Shown piece by piece: positions 24,182-35,479 of a DNA stretch of 64,000 nucleotides. Source of the DNA: Euonymus europaeus. Lineage: Eukaryota; Streptophyta; Magnoliopsida; Celastrales; Celastraceae. The translations under genes and the position numbers were made by a program. The notes beneath the pieces were generated by a model, which did no database searches, was not told where the DNA came from, and saw only the letters and a list, made by a program, of their open reading frames with translations. The DNA is taken from positions 1,376,501-1,440,500 of the forward strand of contig OY756965.1 in assembly GCA_963580455.1 (NCBI GenBank). Direction: 5' to 3'. Position 1 is the first letter of the stretch; each line of letters opens with the position of its first letter.

Positions 24182-25330
24182 GGCGTGAAACGCCACCGCC
24201 ACAACCGCAGCCTGTATCAAGACAATCAAAAGCCTTCAAACCCACAAAATAACAACAACGAGCCAGATCGAGAAACACAACACAGAGCCTCAAATATATT
24301 GAGATTTTAAGAGAATTTGCACGAATTTGAATTGGGTTTCTGCCAGGGATACTGATTTTCTTTCCGATTAGGGATTTATTTTGATTTTATAATTGATTAC
24401 ATTTAGGGTTCAGCTGCTTCTCTAATCTCTTCTTCCTAATTAGGAATAGCAGATGAGCATATCCTATACTGCAGTTTATCAAACTTTCCCGATCCCCTGT
24501 GGGCTGCCACACAAAAACTTAATTTACATCAGTGACCAATGTCATCGTGCCACGTTAATAAAGATCTTTCTAGATGGCTCAAACGGCCAACGTGGCACCA
24601 TCTCATCCGTCCGCTTACTACTTCTTAAAAAAACCGTTATTATCAAATAAACTAACAATATTATTTTTAACCCAGCACCGATTGGCAGATAAATATTTTA
24701 AACTTATAAGTAAATTTAAAGAAATACAATCAGTTTCGTTTAAAATTTAAAACGTAAAAAAAAAAAAAAAAAAACGTTAGAGCCGGGCTAGACTACATTT
24801 GTTAGGCCCATAAGAATTGTAGCCTCATCTTGTAGTTACGGACATTTAAAGATTAGCCCCGATAAGGCTTTTTATCAGTCCAACATTCATCCAACGACGA
24901 AAACGATAGCGATTTAAGTGTGTAAATTTTTTGTTTGTATTGTCGATTGAGAGATGAAAGAGTGACGTGTGCACATCTTATTTTTTGGAAAAATAAATAG
25001 TCAAAATTAAATTGACTAAAATTAAAGATGTAATTGAAAAATAATATACTGCAAATAAAACTGACCTAAAGGGTTCTTATTGTACATAAATCTTACAGGC
25101 CCATTTAGGCATTTATAACAATCCTGGAAAAACTCAAAAAAACATTAGCATGCTTGTAACTCGGAAATAAAACTGGATCTTTCAGGGCCTTGATTAAATT
25201 TTTCGGTCGGACTTGGGTGAGATCAGGCTATCCAAACGGGTAATTTGGGCCTTTTGGGCTCATTGCTCTGGGCTTGTTCAGCAGAGGCTTCTTGTTCAGC
25301 TAGACCACGCGGTGGACCATGCAATGCAGG
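24182..25330. other. IBR5 upstream region and intergenic DNA
   Basis: Contains the IBR5 5' leader (minus strand), an 18-base A run near 24756 and AT-rich spacer with short GGCCCA-type motifs. No gene recognised. Confidence 0.4.
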
Positions 25331-25721
25331 TAAGGGCAATTGCAATAAGCCTATAACACATTTTTCACTTATCTATCAAAATCAAATTTGTGTCTCATAT
25401 TAATTATATAAAATTTCAAACTAAATATTAATCCACATCATCAAACGCGTTTTTTAATACAGTCACATCAATAAGACACAAATTTTTATATATTTTTTCT
25501 CTTTTTCAGTAACACAACATCTACCCTTTCATTTTATCATTCATACCTCAACAAAACTATACAAAAATTAATATCGGGTCCCACATATTTACCAAAGAGT
25601 CAAGTCACATATACATCCACATCATTAAAACACATTTTTCAATACATCCACATAATCAAAAACACACATTCTCATACATTATTCATTCCCCTCTAAAAAT
25701 ACACCATTACAAGTGCCCTAA
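25331..25721. mobile_element. Tourist-like MITE with TAA target duplication
   Basis: The body 25334-25718 (385 bases) starts GGGCAATTGCAAT and ends ATTACAAGTGCCC, inverted ends that differ at two positions. It is flanked on both sides by taa (25331-25333 and 25719-25721), the 3-bp duplication typical of PIF/Harbinger elements. The AT-rich interior has no coding capacity and shares cacatttttcaatac with the MITEs at 13165 and 28371. Confidence 0.8.
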
Positions 25722-28249
25722 CAAGTATACGAGACATTTGGTTGGCAGTGTGATTAGTGTAAATGTGAGCCCAACATGAATTGAGTGTGAGATGAATATT
25801 GAAATATTTGGTATGAAATATAGAGTGAGCATGAGTGTTATAGTTTTAATTGTATAATTTTTATATTATCCTACAAATTTTTACATAAAATAATAATATA
25901 GATTAATTAAATGCTTGTGATTACTTAGTAATAATAAAAATAATGGGGTAAAATAATTTTTTAAACATCAAAACTCATTTTTTTCCTTGTAGAGATTAGC
26001 TAATGCCATTTTTTGATAAGTTTTGCCAATCTTCATAATGAGGAAAATAAGGGTAGAATGAGTTTAAGATTCTCGTCCTAAACTCAATCAAACCAACAAA
26101 GCAATGAATGATTCTCACCCTCACATTGTCTCCTCCCGTCTTATTCCCCTCAAAATGCCCCGCAAATGATACCTGGACTAATATTATTTGATAGTACTCT
26201 TGTCGACGACATCATGGTTATCGCCTATCAGTTAAAGAAAACAGAACGGGAGAGAAGCAAAGTCTTTGGAGAGAACCATTTAGCTTTACAGCTTGATTGG
26301 GGTGCTTCATAGAGAGTGATAGTCGATCTCATAGAGAACGAACTAAACTAATAAAAGAAGAAGAGTATTGATCGCCATGGAAGTTGCGCATGCAGGTCTT
26401 CATTTGTTGCAGATAAATACAAATGAGAGAGATTTTTAGTTTCCATAAAGTTAAATAAATAATTCCTGCATGCATGGACTTGGTAGATTTGTAACTATCC
26501 CTCAAGCACATGCAGCGGTACATTTTTGTTGGGTAATGAATAATGTATAAGAATGTATATTTTTGTTGATTTCGCTATATAAGAAAGCGTGTTTTGCTGA
26601 TATAATTGAGTATCATATGTGACTTTACTTTTATGTAGAGGTCGAATCAATATTCATTTTAGATGCTAATACAACCCTTTTGCATCATGTGTGACCCCAC
26701 CTCCTCTCTCTATTACTTTCTGCGTTTCTTCTTCGTGGTTTTCATCTAATTTCTAGCTACTAAACAAAGTATTCGCGGCGGATTTATTTTTTTTTCCTTT
26801 TCTTTTCGTTCATATATAAGCATATATATCCATTTGCCCATTCCTTGCTTATCCAGAAAGGGGACAAACACAATTAATGCTTCTGCCATTCTCGTGAGTC
26901 GTCTTCAATGGTTCAAAGCAACCATGTTTTCAACCATACCTTTTTTTTTCAGTTTCAAATTTACAATCATGCCATATTAGTAATTTACAAAATTGTGAAC
27001 TCTCAATTCACACCTGTGTGTGTAGAAACACATCTATAAGTAACTCATTAATGTTACAATTCCTCTAATTAATTCAGTTTGTGTCGTAAATTTCCCGCTC
27101 CTAACATTTAAGATATTATTCGCTTTAGATTATTCAGTTCCCGTGAATACATCGAACAGTGTAACTTTGTTATTCTTGAATCGTCTCATTTAATGATACT
27201 TAGTATAAAAAAAATATTCTCCTGTTGTGATACACATCACTTAGATTGTCCAAGCGATGCCGAGCTTTCAACTTTCAATTTGCAACACTCCGTCTTACTC
27301 GCGTGTTGGGTTATGTTAAACTCAATGAATAGAGAGATAAATGTCACTCCAATACCATGTATTCAAAGAAAATACATCTTGCTGTGAGAGGCAGAACTTT
27401 TTAACTTTAACTTCATAACAGTTTGTTCATGAAAAGATTACCATTATAGGGTGGGCAATTGTCGGCAACCATGAATATTCATGAATTAATTTGAACAAAA
27501 CTTAATGTACATGCAGCATATATATCCTCAATTCAACTTGATGGTTCTGTGGGTCATACGTATTTGACCCAAGGACTCGTGCATATCTACAACCACCATC
27601 TCTGTGGCCTGGCCTCTTCCATGTTCTCTTTTTTTATCATGTATTTATTATTACACAAGGCTCGATCTCTTTTCTTTCAAAGTCGATGGGTCACATCGAT
27701 CCGACCACATCGCATGTATATCTTACACGCAATCCCTCTCTTGTTTGTCCTCTTCTATAGGGGTTTTAATTTCCTGCTCGTACCTACTTGTTTAATAGTG
27801 ACCGTTTTGAGAAATGCTTTGAATACTGTGCTTATAAATTTGTGACAGCAGTGCGGTGAGATCAATTGGTGCATCGCTTTTAAAACTGTGATGAGGTGGG
27901 TTTAAAATATAGTTTAGCATTTGGCATATCTAAAAGCAGTCATATTAGATGACTACTAATATTAATATAAATACACTGCAAATGTGATCCTATTTTCATA
28001 ATAAGTGGATTACTTGAGTTGTTGACAATGCATGTAAGCATGTTTGACTGAATCATTATAATTATCTGTGTTGTTTTTTTTACTCTTTAATTGTTGTTGT
28101 TTTTGTCTTTAATATGCACAACATTTACATTGTACATTTATTTGAAGAATATACATGGCCTAATTTCATGAATACAATATATAAATACATGAGACAATTC
28201 ATCATTTAACGTAATATAGTATGACGCAAACACCTCCGTCGCAATCATA
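25722..28249. other. Intergenic AT-rich region
   Basis: No convincing gene. A stretch at about 25735-26105 begins atttggttggcagtgtga and ends near atcaaaccaacaaag, which could be another decayed MITE. Two open frames near 27193-27387 and 27549-27845 lack recognisable domains and exon neighbours. A fold-back pairing gcatgcagg with cctgcatgc lies at 26386-26476. Confidence 0.4.
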
Positions 28250-29350
28250 TCACTTGTAGCCGCCATCGATCTCTAGATCATCATCAATGCTTGATTGGTC
28301 CTCTGAAGTGCCCGTTCCAACTCCACTGGTGTTGCCTTCCGCGCCTGATACATTGCGAGTGTTGGGCCAAGTCCAATGCCATGACATTATCAAGCATTTC
28401 AAATTATATAATTGGGTCCCACCTTTATTATACATAAGTGGGTCCCATTTACTTATCCACATCAGCAAAACACATTTTTCAATACAATCATATCAACAAA
28501 CACGTATTTCAATACAATTTTTTTTCACTTTCCATACACCAACACTCAAAATATCAAGTTTCAACAACATCTCTCTCATACTTTTATATCATTTTTCACT
28601 TTTTTCTATCTTTCTACATATCTTTCAATACAATTTTTAAAATTACTCTCTCTACATACTCCAAAATTTTCAGCACTCCAAATACTTCCCCCATTGCACT
28701 TGGCTTCATAATCACCACATTGGGTCATCTATTGTGCACAATTGTATGAAAATTATGTAGAATAACGCAAGCCACCACGATCTTCACTGGAGTGCGAAAT
28801 AAGTAAGAGGACATTCTTGATAGTATGTGTCACTTATGTTTTAGCATACCAAGTGTGTGCTCAATGACCGATCAGAGAGATGAGTGAGCATGATTTTATG
28901 CTTCTCGTGATGTCGACACCGCGGGACCATTATAGAATACCCCAAGATGGTATTTTTGCCCCCCATACGATGCTAGATATCCAGTTTTATTTGGATATCC
29001 TAAATCAATTAAGAAATATTTTCTTGCAATAGGGAACTGGAAATAAGGTGGGGAAAGTTAGAGTTAACAAATTTGAGAAAACCGTACTAAAAATTCGCAA
29101 ATCAAGCATTACTCCCTCCCAACCCACCCACTCACACAAATGTGAATAATATGTTAAAAGTCACATATCGCCATCAAATTCTGTTTTGATCACACCTTAT
29201 CTCCCAATAAATTGTTTCAGTTCATCATCAAGACTACTGCTTGAATGTGCATCCCATCAATTAACCCGATGCAGCCTCTAAAATATAGAAAATATATTTC
29301 GTTGTCCTCTATGTATTTCGGGACTGTCGACGTGGTTACTTTATAATAGG
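28250..29350 (-). pseudogene. Dead PIF/Harbinger transposase (DDE_Tnp_4)
   Basis: Read on the minus strand, this shows the order of blocks of a Harbinger transposase: KYIEDNEIYFLYF then GCIGLIDGMHIQAVV (first catalytic Asp region, near 29290-29225), a decayed MAICDF block, YFLIDLGYPNKTGYLASYGG (second Asp region, near 29000), HSSL/VIEHTLGMLKHK and VVACVILHNFH. Several stop codons (for example after SREA and in the LKHK block) break the frame. A MITE (28371-28704) interrupts it near the C-terminus; the tail beyond it, DQSSIDDDLEIDGG, may be the original end. It is the local source-type relative of the TAA-flanked MITE. Confidence 0.85.
28371..28704 (+). mobile_element. MITE, copy B, nested in the Harbinger pseudogene
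   Basis: Ends ggccaagtccaatgcc and ccattgcacttggc are inverted repeats (GCCAAGTSCAATG). The interior matches copy A at 13165-13473 over most of its length (gggtcccacct, cataagtgggtcccatttact, tactccaaaattttcagcactcc). No clear 3-bp duplication is seen at the borders. Confidence 0.75.
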
Positions 29351-30322
29351 CCGTCAAACAAAGTTATAATTAGTTCCCTTCTTCAGCCCCTTATATATTT
29401 CTTCTAGGGCCGGTGCTTAATAAATTAATTCGGGCGCATTAGCAAGGAGCCATGCATTCATGCATCTTTTAGGGGTTGAGTTAGAGAATGTTACAACTAA
29501 AATCATTTAGGCATTCTTCGTGATGGTTAATAAGTCTTTGCAAATATTGATCTTTTATTTGATCTTCTGTATTTTTAATAATTTAACTATTATTATGAAT
29601 AAGTTAAAAGTAATGATAACGTATACTCTTAGGTCACAAGATAATGATTTATCAATGTATGTCAAGTATGATAAACACTCTCTCACTTAATTTTTAAAAA
29701 TACATATTTCAATATAGCTATTTTATACTCTAATGCAACTTTGTGTTCTAAGAATATAAGTTGTCATTTTCCATAAGATAATAATAAGAATAAAAATGTG
29801 AGAGAGAGCTAGCTTGGGTTTAGCAAGCACTGATATTTAATTTGCATGCATGTCCATTAATTTCTGTAGACCTACTCAAAATATCTCTTTTATATATTAA
29901 TTAGGTTAATAAACATTAATCTTGTGTCACAATTGTCCTAATTGAAGTCCACGCCTTGCACCGACTTCGACTAAACGAGTTCTTTATGGGCGTAGTTACT
30001 GAGTCAGGCTAGGTCAGGCCGTGGGTCCTACCCAACAGTTATGTCTCACTTAAATAAAGCCATAACTTTAGTGGGATCCCCTACTTCTCATATTAAATTC
30101 ACAATGTATGATTGGCTCTTGGCAACTTGCATGAACCAAAACTAGCTAGCTAGCTACCAAGTTGATCAGTTACAATTTTATGTATTTTTCTTAATTTCCA
30201 TGCATATTTATCTCTTGTAACGACAATGATGAAGTGGGGATGTAATTAATATTTTTGATAGAGTTTTCAAACTCTCTTTATCAACACCTAACTACATTGC
30301 AGTATCCACACTTAAGTTTTCC
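29351..30322. other. Intergenic, upstream of the glycine-rich protein gene
   Basis: AT-rich with a ctagctagctag run near 30145. No gene recognised. Confidence 0.4.
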
Positions 30323-30330
30323 TATAAATA
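30323..30330 (+). promoter_or_regulatory. TATA box of the glycine-rich protein gene
   Basis: A consensus TATAAATA lies 37 bases before the start codon, so transcription probably starts only a few bases upstream of the ATG and the 5' UTR is very short (inference). Confidence 0.7.
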
Positions 30331-30366
30331 GAGGTTATGGTCACATCGGTTTCCTCATAAACAACT

Positions 30367-31052
30367 ATGGCTTCTAAAACTTTCATTCTCTTGGGTCTTC
30401 TATTTGCTGTTTTTCTGCTCATCTCTTCGGAGGTGGCAGCCAAAGACCTTGCTGAGACTTCCTCTGAGAAGGAAAAAGGTAATTTATGAGCTTCTTTGCA
30501 TCATTTATTTTGGCCAGCTAGCTACAATAATTTAATTTCCACAATTTTAGTCGCATAATGCATGTTTTACTATTAAAAATTGCACGTATTTAGTTAAAAA
30601 TTAATAGAAAATCCACAAATCTCACAATAAATCGATATTGTCCGTTCTGGATACTGTGCCTGATCGATCAGCGGTTTGTTGTTTTTGGCTGTTGCCTTTG
30701 ATAAATATGTGTGTGTGTAGTGGATGGTGAGACAAACGAGCTAGACGGTGGCTATCCCGGTGGAGGACACGGAGGTGGCTATCCCGGTGGAGGACACGGA
30801 GGTGGCTATCCCGGTGGAGGACACGGAGGTGGCTATCCCGGTGGAGGACACGGAGGTGGCTATCCCGGTGGAGGACGCGGAGGTGGCTATCCCGGTGGAG
30901 GACGCGGAGGTGGCTATCCAGGCGGCGGCCGTGGTGGTCATGGGAGAGGACATTGCTCCTACGGTTGCTGTGATCATGGTGGGTATGGGAGAGGAGGTTA
31001 CTGTTACCATTGCTGTTCTTTTGCTGGCGAGAAAGCTAGGGCCGCTCCATAA
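30367..31052 (+). CDS. Secreted class II glycine-rich protein (GRP3-like)
   Basis: Two exons, 30367-30478 and 30721-31052, give 147 residues. The N-terminus (MASKTFILLGLLFAVFLLIS) is a signal peptide ending near EVAA-K, as in Arabidopsis GRP3-type and nodulin-type GRPs. An acidic spacer follows, then seven repeats of nine residues, GGYPGGGHG or GGYPGGGRG, and a Cys-rich tail (CSYGCC, CYHCC; six Cys). Such proteins go to the cell wall, and GRP3 binds the extracellular domain of wall-associated kinases through its Cys-rich end. The intron splits the codon after EKEK (phase 1). The repeat array is nearly identical at DNA level, so copy number may vary between individuals. Confidence 0.9.
30747..30935 (+). 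repeat. 27-bp coding minisatellite (7 units)
   Basis: The unit ggtggctatcccggtggagg followed by acacgga starts at 30747, 30774, 30801, 30828, 30855, 30882 and 30909. Units 5 and 6 change the His codon to Arg; unit 7 is more diverged. Being a multiple of three, it stays open in several frames on both strands. Confidence 0.95.
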
Positions 31053-31867
31053 ACACGTACAAAATGGATCGACCATGTGTGCGTGGTGTAGATTGACGTG
31101 TGCTCATATGTATTATAACTATTGAAGTTGTAGTATATTGCGTGCGTCATGTAATATTGTAAGCATGAATAAAAAGAACTGAGTGTTATGTATTAGATTA
31201 ATTTGCATATGTTTTTCGTTTTTAATTTCGCTACCAAGTACACTGATCCGTACTTGTCTCATTGTCATGTAGACAAGGTAGCTCAATTATTTCTTCATGC
31301 CAAAGTTGCTGCGGATTGTGTCCAGACTTATAAATATCGTATCCGAAAATTAACGTAAGACCATCCACAACAATTATTTTTAACATATTCTTTTATTTCT
31401 AACAAAATATATTTTTCACTAATTTATAGTTTTTGAATCAGTAACAGCACACATCAGTCATTTAAATTAATACTCTAAATTATTTAAATATTTATTTTTA
31501 TAATCAATTTTTATTTAATTAAACTTAATCAATTTACTATTATTATAAATCAAACTCATCATCATATTGTCTATCCATATCCTAACAAAATAAAATCAAA
31601 TCTCACATGAAATTCATTAAACTTCCCGCATATATAAGGCACTGCAACCCGAAATACATTCAGCCATTAGTAGTTTCCAGCTTGAAAAAAGAAAGGTATG
31701 ATCAACTCAATTTACACCAAATTATGCCTCGTGTAGAAAATTGACATACTACATTACCACAACTATATATCCAAACTGGTGAGCATTATATATGCAATCA
31801 ATATTAGAATTTCTCAGCTACTACATGTAACTACAATAGCAATGACAGCATCCAACACACAAGATAC
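31053..31867. other. GRP 3' UTR and intergenic AT-rich DNA
   Basis: An AATAAA-type signal (gaataaaaag) is near 31168. A segment at about 31358-31622 (gaccatccacaac start, very AT-rich) looks like another decayed MITE but its right end is not clear. No gene. Confidence 0.4.
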
Positions 31868-32040
31868 ATGTTTTTTTTTATTATAAATGAGGACAGTACC
31901 TCATTAATTTCATTAATTATCTTCACTTATGGCGGAGGAATACCGTGGTTACAAAATAGAAGAACCTCTAACAAAATAACACATAGTACGAGCCAACAAT
32001 AGCAAGGCATTACCAGAATGTTAGTAGCCCAACTCAATGT
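31868..32040 (-). mobile_element. 3' end remnant of a LINE
   Basis: Read on the minus strand, the segment runs gttagaggttcttctatttt, then ccacggtattcctccgcc, an aatgaggtactg motif and finishes in ataataaaaaaaa. This resembles the 3' UTR and A-tail of plant L1-type LINEs. Only the 3' tip is present and I could not identify target duplications. Confidence 0.4.
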
Positions 32041-32042
32041 CT

Positions 32043-32457
32043 TAGGATCCGTTTGTTTCACAATTGCATTTCATAGCTTTAATCTGTAAAAAACGCGGTG
32101 CTTAAAGTTATGAAAAATGTTATGTAAAAAGCTGTGAAGCCTACAACTTTAACCTATACAAATGTTGTAGGGTGTTTGGTTCATTTTTCTATTACATTAA
32201 CTCTGTAGATAAAATTATAAAAAAAATGTATTACAATAAAAATTAATTGAAATTTTTTAATCTACGAATGGGCAATTATGTAATGTGGTTGTAAAATATT
32301 GAAAAGTTGTAAAGTTATGGGATGACAATATTTTATTTTGCACAGCTTAAAGCGGTGGAATCCACAACTTTAAGCTATCAATAAAATGTGACGTTTGATT
32401 GATACAACATTTTATGTAAATTCTATAGTTTTAAGCAAGGGACCCAACCAAACCTTT
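32043..32457. repeat. Possible decayed MITE
   Basis: Starts ggatccgtttgtttcac and ends agggacccaaccaaacc, which are loosely inverse, with internal fold-backs such as gcttaaag/ctttaagc. The gtttggtt motif is common at the ends of plant hAT-type MITEs. Borders are uncertain. Confidence 0.3.
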
Positions 32458-32638
32458 TCAGTTTTTTTTTTGTTTTTCCAGTTGTCGCGTGTTTCATGTG
32501 AATAAGCCAGAGTACCCATAGTTTTGGGCCGGTCTCCAAAGGACGGGCTTTTAGATATAAATTCTTAGATGTCAAAAGCCCAGTAGTACTCCTAGACCTA
32601 GGGAGTAATGGCTAGTAATAGATTCACTGTATAATCAA

Positions 32639-34083
32639 TGTATAAAGGTATATGGACTAAAAATCGTTCACATGCAATTCAACTCAAATTGGCCCACTTA
32701 AGCTAATTAACTATTCTCACGAGATCCGATCTACATATTAGCCCACCAAAGCAAATCAATCAAGTCCAAGAGGCCTATTTGACATATTGGCCCAAGATAT
32801 CCGTTCAACATATTAACCCACGAGAGTCTAATCAAGTCTAATAGGCTCATGGTCTAAGCCATCTACACAACAAGGCTCGAAGCTTCATTGTCGCGAAGAA
32901 GCTCATTCTACAGGCTCATGATCCAATCAAAACCCAATGCTTGCTAGCTTAGAGCTCATGCGCCAACACGTGAGTAAGATTAGTGCGGTGAAGAATCGAA
33001 CCAAATCTTAAACTGAACCCAAAAATTAGTTCGATTCAATTTTTCGGTTAATGATTCGGTTACGGTTTAGGGATGTCAAGATTATGTGAACTAGAGGCCC
33101 ATTACCATTAGTCCATTGGACCATTACTGATTACTCCATAAGCCCACGGCCCCACAACCAAGTAGCCCACTACGACACTACCATTCTCGTGAATCATGAT
33201 TCAATATTTGATGCTTCAATATTTGATGCTTCAATATTCAATTCAATTCATTAACTAAATAACTCAAGATACTCAGTAACCCTAACTCCCTAAAGCTATG
33301 CTTGGCATGAGAGTTGAGAGGTATTTTTGTGAGTAAACATCTATCAACCCCTCATTTTGAGGAGTAGATAAAAGGGGTGTTGGGAGGTGTTCGCACCAAG
33401 CAAGGGTACGCGAGCAAGCGAACCCCTCCCAACACCTCTTCCAAACAGATACTAAGGCTTGAGTGGCTAAGTCTCACACTTATCGACGCCTAGCGCATCG
33501 ACAGTGCAGAGTAACGCCGCCGATCTTGCTATTTGTCTATTTGATAAACTTTACTTATGTTAACTTTTAATGACTTTTTGCATTTATTCTATTTGGAATT
33601 GCATACTTGTACGATTGTAGATTGTAATTGAAAAATGCAGGTTGTACACTTATACTATTGTAAATTATTTTCGGTTAAAATTGAAAATCAAACAGTACAT
33701 AGTGGTTTGGTTCGGTTATGTATGTAATTTCGGTGCGATTCTGTCCAAGTAATTAGATTGTTTTCGATTTCAGTTGAAAATCAAACCGTTATACAAAACT
33801 CACACCCTTGAGTAAGATCACTATAAATACAGGAGGCCGGGGATTCGACCACTTGAGTAACGTTTATTATATTTCTCTCTCTTAAAAGTCTTTCACTTTT
33901 TTTACTAAAAATTCTCAACATTCATCTGACTTGATCATAAGTTATCGAAGGTCTCAATCGATTTTAAACCCTCTGTTTGTGTCACCGATACTCTAAGACA
34001 TTCTCAGTTTTTATGCTTTACGAGAGCGTGTACTCTATGAAACGTACTCTGATCCAAACGCATGCTCAAATCTGGTTTACACA
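32639..34083 (+). mobile_element. Solo LTR, interrupted by a nested element
   Basis: The segment starts TGTATAA and ends TTACACA (near-perfect TG...CA inverted ends) with tcaa on both sides (32635-32638, 34084-34087). After removing the nested insertion it is about 610 bases, with an LTR-like promoter part (cactataaatacaggaggc near 33818) and downstream R/U5-like sequence. No internal retrotransposon genes adjoin it, so it is a solo LTR. The flanking repeat is only 4 bases, so the borders are moderately certain. Confidence 0.5.
32981..33808. mobile_element. 828-bp element nested in the solo LTR, with perfect 10-bp target duplication
   Basis: The 10-mer tgagtaagat occurs at 32971-32980 and again at 33809-33818, and joining the flanks restores a continuous LTR. 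The element's two ends carry diverged inverted cggttt/aaaccg-rich sequence (gaatcgaaccaaatc; gaaaatcaaaccgtt). Duplications of 9-10 bases point to a Mutator-like non-autonomous element. Inside it is a fold-back: ggtgttgggaggtgttcgc pairs with gcgaacccctcccaacacc near 33378-33440. Confidence 0.7.
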
Positions 34084-34087
34084 TCAA

Positions 34088-35479
34088 GAAAGTCAACGAA
34101 ATACCATTATTATAAATAATAGTAATAAATAATTTTTGTTATGTATAGTTATATATTTGTATACACTATCACCGTACTGGATATAGATCAATACGAGAGG
34201 TGCTAGCGGTCTCAGTAAAATCACGTGTATGGGCCGAGTCTTCCTGTAGAAAAATGAAGCAAGCAAGTAGGTGGTGGCACCACGTGAAATATGATAATAA
34301 TAATCCCAAGCAACCTGCCTTTTTTAAAATCAGAATTCCCATTGTTGATTGGACGGCAAGTCATCTCTCTCTCAATTTCTGACACAATTCACTTTGGTTA
34401 TTACTGTTTCGGTCTTCATCATTCATAATTCATACCAAGTAGTGAATAAGTATTAATAATTGATTAGGACAATACTCATAACCAATGATCATGCTAATTT
34501 GAATTGTCATCATGATTGAATGAACTCCTTTGAGTTGCTGGGTCGGATTGTAAATTTAGTTTACTATCCATGAGGGGCAAATCTTGTTCGGTTTGTCCAA
34601 GTATCAATTATGGCTGAATTAAGTGTTCTCTAGGAGCAAATCGTATAAACTTAATTGAGGGTTCTGACTTGATTTCTACTAAGAGTAATATCTTTGTGGC
34701 ATGAGCTGAATTTTGATCCAACTAACTATGTCGTAAAGTGAAAAAAATTTGTATACACAAGTCTCTGAAGGTTCGAATTTAGACCTGTGTCAATTGTTCG
34801 AGTTTAGACCCATATCGTCAAGTAGAAGTGTTCAACCCTTAAAAAAAATTAATGTTTTTTACCCTTAGAAGAGTCATATACGACCTCAAAGAGATCCAAA
34901 TAATCCAATCTCAATTGCACCATAACGATACCAAATAAAACAAAAGCAAAACTTAATTACCAAAACAACTTGCATGGCTTACTAGAGATTAATAATGTTG
35001 TTTGTGCCTCATTAAAAAAAGAAGAGGGAGAGATTATGTTGGGGCCCACCAGTGAACCGGCCCACAGCCTTGTTAATGTAACAACGTAAGGCCGGCCCAT
35101 AATCTAAGACAAAACGCATCCATATGTGCGGAGATTTTATTTATTGAGAGGCACACGTGTCAGTCTGCTTGTCTCCGTTTTAGACAAGCTTGCACGTGAC
35201 ACCTTGCATATTTTCGCGCTCTAAACAGTGAGTGGGTCCCTCCCTGGAGTGGAGTGAAGCCAGCTCGCCACAGACTTGGGTTAATAATTTTGTGGGCCAA
35301 AACGATCCCCCTAGGAATGACTCGAGCCACTGGCCGCTCCTACCACAAGAGGACGCGTCAGAATCCTTGGCAAAATGACCTAAATGACATCGTTATTTGA
35401 ATTATTCCTCTACTCCTAAATTCCTAATACATTTGTGAATTTAGAGCGTTTACATATACAAGAGCGGTAAAAAAAATGA
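34088..35479. other. Intergenic region
   Basis: No gene recognised. A compact block at 35150-35205 has two ACGTG-core boxes (cacacgtgtc and gcacgtgac) around a short hairpin gcttgtct/agacaagc. Confidence 0.4.

Noticed and set aside
24182..24229. N-terminal hydrophobic extension of IBR5 in the same open frame
   Set aside because: The frame opens with TTG, not ATG, and known IBR5 proteins begin at MRKRERENP; the segment is more likely leader with a possible acceptor.
27549..27845. 98-codon open frame in intergenic DNA
   Set aside because: No signal, domain or splice partners; composition fits AT-rich noise.
28287..28749. Several plus-strand open frames of about 100 codons
   Set aside because: They lie within the MITE and the antisense of the Harbinger pseudogene; low-complexity Ser/His/Phe/Thr-rich products.
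30741..31125. Long open frames in other frames and on the other strand of the glycine-rich gene
   Set aside because: They are a by-product of a 27-bp repeat unit that is a multiple of three; only the frame with the signal peptide and Cys-rich tail is coherent.
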